Shown: piece after piece, positions 48,720 to 57,298 of the stretch
Layout of the letters: each line of letters opens with the position of its first letter
Position numbering within the stretch: position 1 is the stretch's first letter
NCBI RefSeq assembly: GCF_002196705.1
Contig: NZ_NADJ01000039.1
Location: forward strand, 369,631 to 433,630
From: Desulfosporosinus sp. FKB
GTDB taxonomy: Bacteria; Bacillota; Desulfitobacteriia; Desulfitobacteriales; Desulfitobacteriaceae
Reading direction: 5' to 3'
DNA length: 64,000 bases
Notes under the pieces: model-generated
Databases searched by the model: none
Told to the model about the DNA's origin: nothing
What the model saw: only the letters and a program-made list of their open reading frames with translations
Translations under genes and position numbers: made by a program

Positions 48720-49823
48720 TTAATAGTAGTCGCTTTTGTCAAGAACCTCTCCACTACAGCACATATGCTTCATTTCGTCTTCTGCAAAGGCAAACAAAGA
48801 ATCCTCATAATTAATCACAAATCGGTCGTCAAGACTCAATGGCATACCATTATATCCGCACTTATAATAAAACTGCTTAGGTATAGGATAAGAATTTAAT
48901 GGAACTGGCGTTGTTATTGTAAATTTATCAAGAATATAAGTCGAAAAATCACGTGTAAGCTCTTCGGGGCACTTTAAGGCTAAATTTTTGCATAACATGC
49001 TCGATGTTTCAATCAAGTTATATTTGGTTGAATGAAAGATAATACCGTCCGCATCTCTCAGTCTCATAAGGGCTTTCATAAACATGTTGGGAAAGATATA
49101 TTCTGATATTTTACCATTCACTGCTGGAGTTGCCTTCATAAACATTGCGGCAACAAACGGAAAAAATGCAATACACCTGGTAATAAAATACGCAGTCACA
49201 TTTGCTTTGGATATCTGAGGAAATAAATTGGGGATTACCTCCTCAATTCCAATAACTTTTAGTGGCACTTTTAAACTGTATAAACTCACATAAGCGGAAG
49301 AAAAATCCGGTCTATTACATTCCTCCCAGCAAATATATGTTGTGTTTCCTAAATAGAGCATCGGTTCATTCATAATGCTGAATCTCTCTTGCGCCGCATA
49401 AGCTTTTTTGGAAAATGGTATATGTAGTGTTCCGGTTTTTTTCACTATTGTATTACTCTTTCGAATTCGGTAAAAGTTTTGATCAGCTGGGATCTCAAAT
49501 TCAAAGAAATATCCCTTTTTAATAAATTGTTTTATAGTATCATCCAACAGCACCATGACACTATGGTTGTCATCTTTTAATTCCCAACATAGAATTTTGC
49601 TTATAATACTACGCATTTCATCAAACAGTTCAATTCCAGTGTCGATAAACACTTTCCAATTCGGATCTGTAAATACAGATGAGATTTCCATTCTGTATTT
49701 ATCGCATATTTTATTAAAGAAATCTAAAATACCTGTTGTTCCTCTTTTATAAGGAATATTGTATTTTTGGGAAAATTCCAAATATGACTTATACTCGTTA
49801 TCAGTAAGTATATGTGTCTGCAT
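48720..49823 (-). CDS. RES-domain protein (NAD+-targeting toxin-like)
   Basis: The 367-residue protein contains RES-type signatures: FYRIRKSNT (Arg), HIPFSKKAYAAQERFSIMNEPMLYLGNTTYICWEECNRPD (Glu and Ser-region) and a central helical body. RES toxins destroy NAD+ with Arg, Glu and Ser residues. The usual partner, an XRE/DUF2384 antitoxin, is not encoded on either side, and the protein is longer than a typical RES toxin of 150-230 residues, with a 150-residue N-terminal extension. It may be a diverged RES enzyme whose activity is controlled by its own N-terminus. The ATG follows AAGGGTGGA. Confidence 0.75.
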   Translation of the reverse strand: MQTHILTDNEYKSYLEFSQKYNIPYKRGTTGILDFFNKICDKYRMEISSVFTDPNWKVFIDTGIELFDEMRSIISKILCWELKDDNHSVMVLLDDTIKQFIKKGYFFEFEIPADQNFYRIRKSNTIVKKTGTLHIPFSKKAYAAQERFSIMNEPMLYLGNTTYICWEECNRPDFSSAYVSLYSLKVPLKVIGIEEVIPNLFPQISKANVTAYFITRCIAFFPFVAAMFMKATPAVNGKISEYIFPNMFMKALMRLRDADGIIFHSTKYNLIETSSMLCKNLALKCPEELTRDFSTYILDKFTITTPVPLNSYPIPKQFYYKCGYNGMPLSLDDRFVINYEDSLFAFAEDEMKHMCCSGEVLDKSDYY

Positions 49824-50110
49824 TCTTCCACCCTTCTCAATCGTATATCACATGTTACATTGCTTTTCATAGTCGCGTTTTCACTATCTAAAGCAATAGC
49901 TCAGCTGTAAAAAATACTACATGAAGAAGTGCTCACCCACTATTTCAACTTTCCCTATTACCTTCTGTTATCCGAGCTGTGCATTATTAGCCTTACATGA
50001 AGTTGGACAGATGGGTCTAGCTTGATGTAATAAACATAACTAGCAGTTCGCCTGTGACCATATAATTGGAAGTAGTATTCGCACTTGTTCTCCTTGTTGG
50101 TTATCAGTTG

Positions 50111-53023
50111 TCAAAGGCTTCCCCAAATTTTCAGTTCCTTAGCTCTTCCACTTCGTTTTATATAGTGTGTCGCAGCTGCAAGAACCTCTCCAATTTTGTC
50201 TGGGATCTCTTTTTTCTTACTAATGGCAGGCTGCACGATATAAATCGTAACCTCCATCTTTTTGTTCCCTCGCATCAAAGTTTTGAGCGAATTTAGATCT
50301 CCTTTAACAAATTTCTTATTTGGATCAGAACTATTTCGAATTCTCATAATAATCTTGTCCAACAGAATATTTTTATCTTTAATCCAAATTGTTGATTTTA
50401 TCGCTTGTTGTGAAACTTCATAGACGTCATTGACGTTTGTATTGTACCCAGCACCTTTCATTGCCTTCACATGATACATATTCACGTTTATTATATTGGG
50501 AGACCCAGTAACACAGAAAGTAACGAAATCTGCCATTTCACCTGAACCATGATCAAATACAATATGTGAAAATGAGGTGTCTGCAACGAGAATTTCTTTT
50601 AAAACAGTTTGTATTGATTTCCCTTTTTTAGTTGTTTTTGAGCATTCATTATTGATGTTAGTTCCCAGGTATCTCCAATCAACCACTGTAATATGCTCTG
50701 GTGAAAACACTATTGCGTCTTTATCTCCAGTAAAAATCTCTGCTCCAATTATCATCGTGTCATCAGTTGTTTTGAATGTCAAGGGATGCGAAGTCAAATA
50801 TCTAGCAAGTGGTACCTGAGTCTTTCCATCTTTAACAACTAGTTTCTCATCGTCTGTACTGTATTTTCCTTCTAAATCACAGATTAGGTTCTCAGAGACA
50901 TTTTCAACTGTTGCCTCAATCGAAATATAATTATCTTTGACCTCCACAATAATAATATCCAAATCTGTGATTAAAAAATGTTCATTTGGTTGTCCATGGA
51001 TTTTTATCAATGGAGGTGACAAATATGTTCTCTCCGATAAAAAGCAAAACATTGTATTAGATGGATACTTTATATTTTTCTTAGGCATAGGAAGTAAATC
51101 GTAATTGGTGCCTGTCTTTACAACAAGAGAACTATTCACAATTTTCTTTCCATTTTCATCACACCAAGATATATAATCTGGTATTGAATAATATGAGCTA
51201 CTCCAAATTTTCGAACCACTACTATAGCCGATGGTAATCTCCTCGTCGCCTTTTCGCGCCTTACAAAAAGCATGCCCAGCTGAAACCATTTTTCCCGTTG
51301 TCTCATCAATAGAAGCAGCCGTATTTGAGCCAGCTATTATTCTATAAGATTCACCAGCTTCTGCATATCTATTTTGCATACCAGTATTGAAGAACTCATA
51401 ATTCTGCAATTCACCTAAAACTTTATTCATCTCATTTCTAGGTAATTTCTGATAATCAGTTGTGAACGACTCAACAATAGAATCATAAACATATTCGCTT
51501 TTAGCTTGCGAATAAATATAAAGCAACCCCGTCTCCTTCTGAAAGTGTACGATGTATAAATGAACATCCAGATTGCTTACCTGATTTCCTTCAAGCCAAA
51601 GCGGAGATTCTTTAACATATGAGATACCAACAATGGTATTGTTTTTTCTGTTTCTATATACTCTGTTTTCTACGCGACACATTTCAGGAAAGTCTGCATC
51701 AAAACTAAAACTATCGACCTTATAGATTTTCGCATGGCAATTAGGTCTTACATTGTGTAACGAAAGCTGCGCATCATCCTCAGCCTCAGGTCTCGTGAAT
51801 TGCTTTATTGTTTCGCTTCCCTCCAAATCAGCGCTAATCTTATTTTCCGACATATTAATTATCATGTCTTGCCAAACAGCATCAGCGGAATACAATTCAC
51901 GATTTTCTATTTTAAGTGAACCATCGTTCATGGCAATAAACTTTGCTTCACCAATGTTCTCTGCATTGGTTCTCGCGAATCTGCCTATGAACTGTAATGT
52001 GTTTGCCAATGATTTGTGAGGTTCATGAATAGCTGCAATTTTCAGATTAGGGAAATCAAATCCCTCACCGAGCATATTTACACAAATAACACCATCTAAT
52101 GTACTGCTTTTCATTTGCTCAATGGCTCTTTTCATTGTAGCATATGACATGGTACTATCTATACGTTTCAATCGAAGCGTCGTATTTTCTCGATACAGTT
52201 CCTCTAATCCCTTTGCTTTCTCTTTAGTGTCAGTTCGTACCATCAAGCAATGCTTATATCCTAGCTCTTTATCATTTAGGAATACGCGCTCTGCTTCTAA
52301 TGCTATCAGCTTGTCTTTATCCGGAGCCTCTTCGATTGGAATATACACAATCTCACCGAAAATGCCATCTCTATATGCTTTTGACAAAGGGTAATTATAT
52401 ACGTAGTCGCCCTTGATTTCTTTGTTATCTAATCTAAATGGTGTAGCAGTCACAAGTAAGGAATTAGCATGTTCCATGTTAAGCAATATCTTTTGCCATG
52501 TTGGAGCCGGGACATGATGCGCTTCGTCTATCATGATATAGTCGAAGGCATTACTAATTTTCGCTCCTGAAATTGTAACAGCAACTGGATGAGTTGCGAT
52601 GACTATATCTGACTCATTTATGCTTTTGTTATACTCATCTTGTGAGGCTTCTTCTGCAGGATACTCATGTGAAGCTTCAAAAACAATTGGATTTTGTACC
52701 TCAGTTGTAAATACGCCAATTTTCTTTAATGTTTTTAGTTTCTTATAATCATCACAGATTTGGCCTCTCACCATTGCACTGGGTGTAACAATCAACACCT
52801 TATTCTTCCGTAAAACATAAGGAGTCATCATTAACACAGCCGTTTTACCACTGCCGGTCGGCATTACAATAACTGTTGGTGCATTACTTTCGAGTGTAGC
52901 ATGAGAAGCAACTGCATGAATTGCACCAATCTGTGCGTTTCGTAAACCAAGTTGTTCAGAGCTAGGGTCTGTGCATGCATGTGGATATTGTAGATTACTG
53001 TATTGATCCGCAAAATAGCTCAT
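50111..53023 (-). CDS. Large SF2 helicase (DEAH-type), defence-like
   Basis: The 970-residue protein has a DEAD/DEAH helicase core: Walker A MPTGSGKT (54-61), motif II IDEAHH (165-170), VTATPFRL and motif VI QFIGRFARTN. The C-terminal half (about 480-970) is not recognised; it is hydrophilic and beta-rich. No PLD, PD-(D/E)XK or DUF3427 part was seen. The ATG follows AGGAGG. It is the first large gene in a minus-strand set after the 290-residue nuclease-like gene at 53289 and could function with it. The arrangement recalls two-gene helicase/nuclease-type defence systems such as Hachiman, but I see no DUF1837 signature. Confidence 0.85.
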   Translation of the reverse strand: MSYFADQYSNLQYPHACTDPSSEQLGLRNAQIGAIHAVASHATLESNAPTVIVMPTGSGKTAVLMMTPYVLRKNKVLIVTPSAMVRGQICDDYKKLKTLKKIGVFTTEVQNPIVFEASHEYPAEEASQDEYNKSINESDIVIATHPVAVTISGAKISNAFDYIMIDEAHHVPAPTWQKILLNMEHANSLLVTATPFRLDNKEIKGDYVYNYPLSKAYRDGIFGEIVYIPIEEAPDKDKLIALEAERVFLNDKELGYKHCLMVRTDTKEKAKGLEELYRENTTLRLKRIDSTMSYATMKRAIEQMKSSTLDGVICVNMLGEGFDFPNLKIAAIHEPHKSLANTLQFIGRFARTNAENIGEAKFIAMNDGSLKIENRELYSADAVWQDMIINMSENKISADLEGSETIKQFTRPEAEDDAQLSLHNVRPNCHAKIYKVDSFSFDADFPEMCRVENRVYRNRKNNTIVGISYVKESPLWLEGNQVSNLDVHLYIVHFQKETGLLYIYSQAKSEYVYDSIVESFTTDYQKLPRNEMNKVLGELQNYEFFNTGMQNRYAEAGESYRIIAGSNTAASIDETTGKMVSAGHAFCKARKGDEEITIGYSSGSKIWSSSYYSIPDYISWCDENGKKIVNSSLVVKTGTNYDLLPMPKKNIKYPSNTMFCFLSERTYLSPPLIKIHGQPNEHFLITDLDIIIVEVKDNYISIEATVENVSENLICDLEGKYSTDDEKLVVKDGKTQVPLARYLTSHPLTFKTTDDTMIIGAEIFTGDKDAIVFSPEHITVVDWRYLGTNINNECSKTTKKGKSIQTVLKEILVADTSFSHIVFDHGSGEMADFVTFCVTGSPNIINVNMYHVKAMKGAGYNTNVNDVYEVSQQAIKSTIWIKDKNILLDKIIMRIRNSSDPNKKFVKGDLNSLKTLMRGNKKMEVTIYIVQPAISKKKEIPDKIGEVLAAATHYIKRSGRAKELKIWGSL

Positions 53024-53288
53024 CGTCTTGCCTCCTGTAAACCTCCAGATTCAAGTAATGATTTTGTAAAATGAAGATAATTATTATTGCTTCGTTCATA
53101 GTTGATAGCCAAATTAATTTAGTTTTCCGAATTGCCCATTATTGCTAAAATACGCACAATTCACAACTGCAGCAACCGTACATTATTAGCCTAATCTGAA
53201 CCGAAGTCATGTAATGTTGGGCATTCACCAAGCGTCATACTACCTGCATCTTGACTAGTTTCGTGAAGGAAATGGGCATTCATAAGGC

Positions 53289-54161
53289 TCAAGTATCCAA
53301 CATATCCCAATCATCCCCTAATACCCATCGTAAAGCAGACAACTTTCCATTTAACATACCCCATTCAAACTTAGACCATGGACCTATATTTTTTCTCCCA
53401 TACTTAGCTATTACCTTTTGAGCTGATTTTAGGGCACCTTGCCATATTTCTGGATTCACCGTTTCAAAACCTTGATCTATCCTTTCCCTTAGTACCATGT
53501 GTCTATCAAACCAAATTTTATCTAGTAATTCCTCAATAACTTTGACGATTTCTTCCTCAGATCTCACTAAATCATAGGAATGATCAAGCATCTCTTCCTT
53601 AAACGATTCATAGTCCTTGCTTAACCGTTCCAGTCGGTCATTGATTATTGCAAAACTCTTATCTCTTTCCGCAAAAAATGCAAGCTGTTCCTCTTTAGTA
53701 ACCTCGATATCCAAAAACTCTAATCTAATCCCATAATTAGATGGACTGTTTAATATGTGTACTAATCTCTCAAGGTGATAAATCTCAACTTCACACTCTC
53801 CACAAGAAATTAGGTTCTTTCTCTCAGCTAGGCTCAATTCCTGGTTAGTGATGAAAAGAATACCATTTGCATCATTCTTTACTACACCATCTAAGTCATG
53901 TATAAATTTGTCCTTTATTACTTGAAAAGTTTGTTGCCCTCGAGGGAAATATGCTGCACCAATCCATCGAAGACCATCCTTTAAGCAAACTAAATCTTTT
54001 AACCCGTCTCTTCCTCCCAATGGATGTGAGGGGTCTATCGATTCAAACCCATCAGAACTAATAATATGACTAGCTAATCTTTCTGCAGGCTTCTGTCCCT
54101 TAGTCCATTCTCTTAGCCTGTTCCATGTTTCATCACCATCGGTTCTTCTTCGGCTACACAT
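53289..54161 (-). CDS. PD-(D/E)XK-like (degenerate) protein, 290 residues
   Basis: The protein opens MCSRRRTDGDETWNRLREWT and contains IISSDGFESIDPSHPLGGRDGLKDLVCLKDGLRWIGAAYFPRGQQ (about 33-78). This resembles the D-x-GG-x-DG-x-D strand of restriction-type nucleases, but where ExK is expected it has GAAYFP, so catalysis is doubtful. The C-terminal half is coiled and helical (about 160-290) and ends WSKFEWGMLNGKLSALRWVLGDDWD. The ATG follows GGAGG. It is a conserved stand-alone family that I cannot name. The helicase gene starts 265 bases downstream on the same strand. Confidence 0.7.
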   Translation of the reverse strand: MCSRRRTDGDETWNRLREWTKGQKPAERLASHIISSDGFESIDPSHPLGGRDGLKDLVCLKDGLRWIGAAYFPRGQQTFQVIKDKFIHDLDGVVKNDANGILFITNQELSLAERKNLISCGECEVEIYHLERLVHILNSPSNYGIRLEFLDIEVTKEEQLAFFAERDKSFAIINDRLERLSKDYESFKEEMLDHSYDLVRSEEEIVKVIEELLDKIWFDRHMVLRERIDQGFETVNPEIWQGALKSAQKVIAKYGRKNIGPWSKFEWGMLNGKLSALRWVLGDDWDMLDT

Positions 54162-54194
54162 TTAAGCTTCCTCCATCAATTTTCTAAATAGTGC

Positions 54195-54335
54195 TTAAAC
54201 CACTTCTTTCACATAACCTCCCGCGTGTTCCCGAAGTCTGGTTACTACGTCTCTCAGATTTTGGGAGCACTCTGTTCTACGACGTATCGTGCCCCCAGAT
54301 TCATAAGCGCCACGGATGGCGATGCCATAAACTTA
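54195..54335 (-). pseudogene. Possible coding remnant upstream of the nuclease-like gene
   Basis: The minus strand reads YGIAIRGAYESGGTIRRR and ends RLREHAGGYVKEVV with TAA at 54195. It has no start codon in frame and starts just after a stop near 54340. The protein family is not recognised. The composition is coding-like, but the evidence is thin. Confidence 0.25.
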
Positions 54336-54379
54336 AAAAAGAGTGGTTGGTAAATACGTTAACTGGTCTATAAAGTATG

Positions 54380-55282
54380 CTAAATTTCTGATGTGTCTCT
54401 AAAATCTATGACTGAATCCATTTCATTTTCGTACCAAGGTTTATATTTAATCACTTTATATAGAGTTGTATCTATGCCCTTTTGATTAAATTGTATAGGG
54501 AAGGAATCAAACCAGAGCCTAAACAACACTTTTCTGTTTTGCCCAACAATTTGTATAACATCCCAAATAATATAATTTTCTTCAGTATAAAACTCAACTT
54601 CAAAGTTAACTTTTTCTTCACCTATTTTGCCAACATATAAATTGGGGTTTTCTGAATCTTGTTTTTGGTCATCAATAAAAAAATAAGCTGCATCTTCAGC
54701 TTCTGTTAAAATTGCACCCAAATGTTTAAGAAACTCGTTATCGATATAAATATTTGATCCTTTAATACCTACCTTTGTACCGACTCCTTCAATAATATAA
54801 GCCTTTGAAAAAGCAGTATTCATTTGAAACTCTCTTGGTGAATAGACAACAATCTGCTTTTCCAATTCCTTTTTTCTTTCTTCACTAGTTTGTACTACTT
54901 CTGCGGCAGTCATATTACTTTTCATATAGTGATATCTTTGTCCAAATGTTAGTACAGCTCTAGCTCCTGGATTAGAATCGGCTTTATCTATTTTATTTAA
55001 CAGAAAATAATTTGATAGGACTGCATCAAACCAATATAAATATTGCTGGGGTGAACGACTACCATAAACTAGATCAATAGTTCTGGCGAACCCGTCATTT
55101 AATACTAAAACACGCTCAACGTGATAATTGTCTATATTTGTAAATTCAAGCTGCAATTTTTCTATTCTTTTAAAATTTCGTTCTGAAGCTTCTGTGTTTA
55201 AGTCCCATTTCGTATCAATAAACGGAGTAGAATATCCAAGTAAGTCACACCATAAACAAAACGAATCAATAATACTTCCCAT
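54380..55282 (-). CDS. Unknown protein, cyclase-like N-terminal signature
   Basis: The 300-residue protein starts at ATG 55282 (MGSIIDSFCLWCDLLGYSTPF), eight bases after GAGGG; the ORF extends to 55297 without support. The segment CLWCDLLGYSTPFIDTKWDL, followed by ERVLVLNDGFARTIDL and PGARAVLTFGQRY, resembles class III nucleotidyl cyclase-fold proteins (DILGFS-type motif) in position, but I cannot identify metal-binding residues with confidence. The remaining half is unknown (VIYSPREFQMNTAFSKAYIIEGVG-like segment). It is encoded just downstream of a decayed gene (55301) and may be part of the set with the nuclease-like and helicase genes. Confidence 0.55.
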   Translation of the reverse strand: MGSIIDSFCLWCDLLGYSTPFIDTKWDLNTEASERNFKRIEKLQLEFTNIDNYHVERVLVLNDGFARTIDLVYGSRSPQQYLYWFDAVLSNYFLLNKIDKADSNPGARAVLTFGQRYHYMKSNMTAAEVVQTSEERKKELEKQIVVYSPREFQMNTAFSKAYIIEGVGTKVGIKGSNIYIDNEFLKHLGAILTEAEDAAYFFIDDQKQDSENPNLYVGKIGEEKVNFEVEFYTEENYIIWDVIQIVGQNRKVLFRLWFDSFPIQFNQKGIDTTLYKVIKYKPWYENEMDSVIDFRDTSEI

Positions 55283-55300
55283 ACATATATCCCTCATTTC

Positions 55301-55564
55301 TCAAGTTAATCCTCGTTTCAACTGAATAGCTTTCAAATATACTTCCTTATTGATAATAGATTCTTTATTTTCATGGAATATCTTCCTCTGCTTTGCACAG
55401 AGACCTAACGCAACAGAATATATTCCAGATTCGTTTTCCAAGCCAAAGAATGGCGCGTCCTTTGCACGATATGTCGTAGAACTACGGGATTCCCGAATAT
55501 TTAGTTCGGGTATTCCTACTATTTGGAGGAATATCCGAAGTTTATTTCGAAGATTTCCCCTTTC
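55301..55564 (-). pseudogene. Fragment of an unknown gene, upstream partner of 54380-55282
   Basis: An open frame on the minus strand has no start codon but coding-like content: FGLENESGIYSVALGLCAKQ and RKIFHENKESIINKEVYLKA, then QLKRGLT and TGA at 55301, 18 bases before the next gene's start. A second frame just upstream (ELVFEKGEIFEINFGYSSK) joins it by a frameshift. A once functional gene has lost its 5' part and frame. The family is not recognised. Confidence 0.55.
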
Positions 55565-55602
55565 TCAAAAACTAATTCACTTTATTTCAGTACTGCTTAC
55601 GA

Positions 55603-55629
55603 ATATGCCACAATCATTTTGTGGCATAT
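55603..55629 (-). terminator. Hairpin at the end of the IS-split gene
   Basis: Minus-strand ATATGCCACAA / TTGTGGCATAT with a five-base loop. The stop codon of the split gene at 55614-55616 lies in the loop. No T-run follows. Confidence 0.5.
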
Positions 55630-55722
55630 AAACGTTCATTCTTAGCATCCATATACATTGCCAACTTCGCATAATAGACCTCCATGTGGCCTTCGTGCCA
55701 CACCATCAAATGAATGAAAACT
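55614..55722 (-). pseudogene. 3' part of a small gene split by IS110
   Basis: The minus strand reads PVFIHLMVWHEGHMEVYYAK then LAMYMDAKNERLYATK and TGA at 55614. The other half (MNLDFGEMELLSIMADNVYP onward) lies at 57225-57295 on the far side of the IS110 element. Joining the two gives a plausible 62-residue protein of unknown family. Confidence 0.5.
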
Positions 55723-55729
55723 GGGTTCT

Positions 55730-55900
55730 AATGTCAATACTCTTGCTACGGCAAAAGGTCGAAATGTCTTGGTGCTTTGAGCCCGTCGTTATAGACTGAT
55801 TAAGGCTTCCTGCTTGCACCACAAATTGTTGCCATGAGCACGCAGGGTAGATTAATACTTTACAGGAAGCCCGCCGTAAATTTTGATCATTGGAGGTCTT
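55730..55900 (+). ncRNA. Candidate IS110 bridge RNA
   Basis: In IS110 elements the non-coding left end encodes a bridge RNA of about 170-200 bases with two internal loops that recognise target and donor. Here the 170 bases before the ribosome site hold two bracketing stems: ACGGC / GCCCGT (about 55747-55787) and GGCTTCCTG (55804-55812) / CAGGAAGCC (55863-55871). The loops they enclose fit the two-loop plan. The assignment is inference from position and structure. Confidence 0.5.
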
Positions 55901-55903
55901 TCA

Positions 55904-57145
55904 ATGAATGTTATTTACGAGCGTTGTTGTGGTATGGATATTCACAAGAATACTATCGCGGCCTGCCTAATTAAAGGCAAAAAGAAGGAGATTAGAACTT
56001 TCAGTACGATGACTTCATCGCTTCTCGGACTCATTGACTGGCTGAAGAGCGCTGACTGTGAATGTGTTGCAATGGAGGCGACTGGTCCATACTGGAAACC
56101 AATCTACAATCATTTAGAAATGGAGGAAATACCAACATTAGTTGTGAACGCACAACATATCAAAGCTGTGCCTGGTCGAAAAACTGACGTTAAAGACTCT
56201 GAATGGATCGCTGATTTACTTCGTCACGGTTTACTAAATGGCAGTTTTATTCCCAAACGCGAGCAGCGCGAACTTAAAGAACTGGTTCGTTACCGAAGAA
56301 GTATGGTTCAGGAGCGCGCCAGAGAGTTAAACCGCATCCAAAAAGTGCTTGAGGGCGCGAATATCAAGCTAGCTTCTGTTATTAGTGACATTGATGGTAA
56401 ATCATCTCGTCGAATGCTTGATATGCTCATATCTGGTTGTACTGACGTTCAATCAATAGCAGATAAAGCACTTAGACAAATGCGTAAAAAAATACCTCAA
56501 ATAGAAGAAGCGCTTCGCGGTTTCATGGGTGATCATCAAAAGACTATGTTACGTATGATGCTCAAACATATTGATATTCTCGAAGAACAAGTTCTTACAC
56601 TTGATCGAGAAATTCAAGCAAGAATGAAACCTGTCTATGAACAAGTGTCTCTTATCGACTCTATCCCTGGAGTTGGTGAACGTAGCGCGCAAATCATCAT
56701 TGCCGAAATAGGTACCAATATGAATCAATTTCCTTCGGCTTCCCACCTAGTTTCATGGGCTGGCCTTTGCCCCGGTAACAATGAGAGCGCGGGCAAACGT
56801 AAAAGCGGTAAAACGCGTAAAGGCAGTGACATACTAAAAGCCACTCTAATAGAATGTGCTAAAGTAGCCGGACATTTAAAAAATACCTATTTCAGTGCTC
56901 AATACAAAAGAATTGCAGCAAGACGTGGTACCAACCGTGCTACAGTAGCAGTAGCTCATGCAATTCTCAAAATAGCGTACCTAATGCTCAAAAACAATAC
57001 ATCATACAAAGAACTAGGGCCTGATTTCTTTGAACTACGGCGCAAAGCTGAGATCGTTAAGAAATCCGTAAAAAGACTAGAAACACTCGGTTATACCGTG
57101 ACTATTGAACAGGCGTTAACCCCACAGCGTTTAGTCACTAATTGA
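55904..57145 (+). CDS. IS110 transposase/recombinase
   Basis: The 413-residue protein starts at ATG 55904, seven bases after GGAGG; an in-frame extension to 55883 has no ribosome site. The N-terminal DEDD (RuvC-like) domain opens with CCGMDIHKNTIAAC and has VAMEATGPYWKP and GRKTDVKDSEWIADLLRHG. The C-terminal Tnp domain has IPGVGERSAQIIIAEIG and WAGLCPGNNESAGKRKSG, with the catalytic Ser in ESAGK. It is full length and has no disrupting mutation, so it may still be active with the bridge RNA from its left end. Confidence 0.93.
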   Translation: MNVIYERCCGMDIHKNTIAACLIKGKKKEIRTFSTMTSSLLGLIDWLKSADCECVAMEATGPYWKPIYNHLEMEEIPTLVVNAQHIKAVPGRKTDVKDSEWIADLLRHGLLNGSFIPKREQRELKELVRYRRSMVQERARELNRIQKVLEGANIKLASVISDIDGKSSRRMLDMLISGCTDVQSIADKALRQMRKKIPQIEEALRGFMGDHQKTMLRMMLKHIDILEEQVLTLDREIQARMKPVYEQVSLIDSIPGVGERSAQIIIAEIGTNMNQFPSASHLVSWAGLCPGNNESAGKRKSGKTRKGSDILKATLIECAKVAGHLKNTYFSAQYKRIAARRGTNRATVAVAHAILKIAYLMLKNNTSYKELGPDFFELRRKAEIVKKSVKRLETLGYTVTIEQALTPQRLVTN

Positions 57146-57167
57146 TCTTCAAAGGCCTAATCTACGA

Positions 57168-57207
57168 TTTCTCAAGAATCCACTTGAGGTTAGTTGGATT
57201 TTTTTTG
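57168..57207 (+). terminator. Hairpin and T-run after the IS110 transposase gene
   Basis: CTCAAG / CTTGAG and AATCC / GGATT can form alternative stems; eight T residues follow at 57199-57206. Confidence 0.6.
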
Positions 57208-57224
57208 TTTTTTAGGCCCAAGTA

Positions 57225-57295
57225 CTAATGTTTTCAGGATAGACATTATCAGCCATGATACTTAATAGCTCCATTTCACCGAAATCAAGATTCAT
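57225..57295 (-). pseudogene. 5' part of a small gene split by IS110
   Basis: An ATG at 57295, three bases after the stop of the NERD pseudogene, opens MNLDFGEMELLSIMADNVYPENISTW and is cut by the IS110 right end. The rest appears to be at 55614-55722. Confidence 0.5.
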
Positions 57296-57298
57296 CAC

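Larger units (their letters stand above)
55725..57225 (+). mobile_element. IS110-family insertion sequence
   Basis: The element comprises a non-coding left end with two stem-loops (55747-55871), the transposase gene (55904-57145) and a hairpin with T-run at 57168-57207. The edges are set only to within about 10 bases, from where the coding frame of the split gene breaks (near 55722 and 57225). No terminal inverted repeats and no target duplication were seen, as expected for IS110. Confidence 0.75.

Noticed and set aside
53289-54161. HamA (DUF1837) of a Hachiman system
   Set aside because: The next-door helicase made this tempting, but the sequence shows no DUF1837-type signature that I can identify and the nuclease-like strand is of another pattern.
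55685-55702. The TGTGGC/GCCACA hairpin as the 5' end of the IS110 bridge RNA
   Set aside because: It lies in the coding part of the split host gene, left of the element boundary near 55725.
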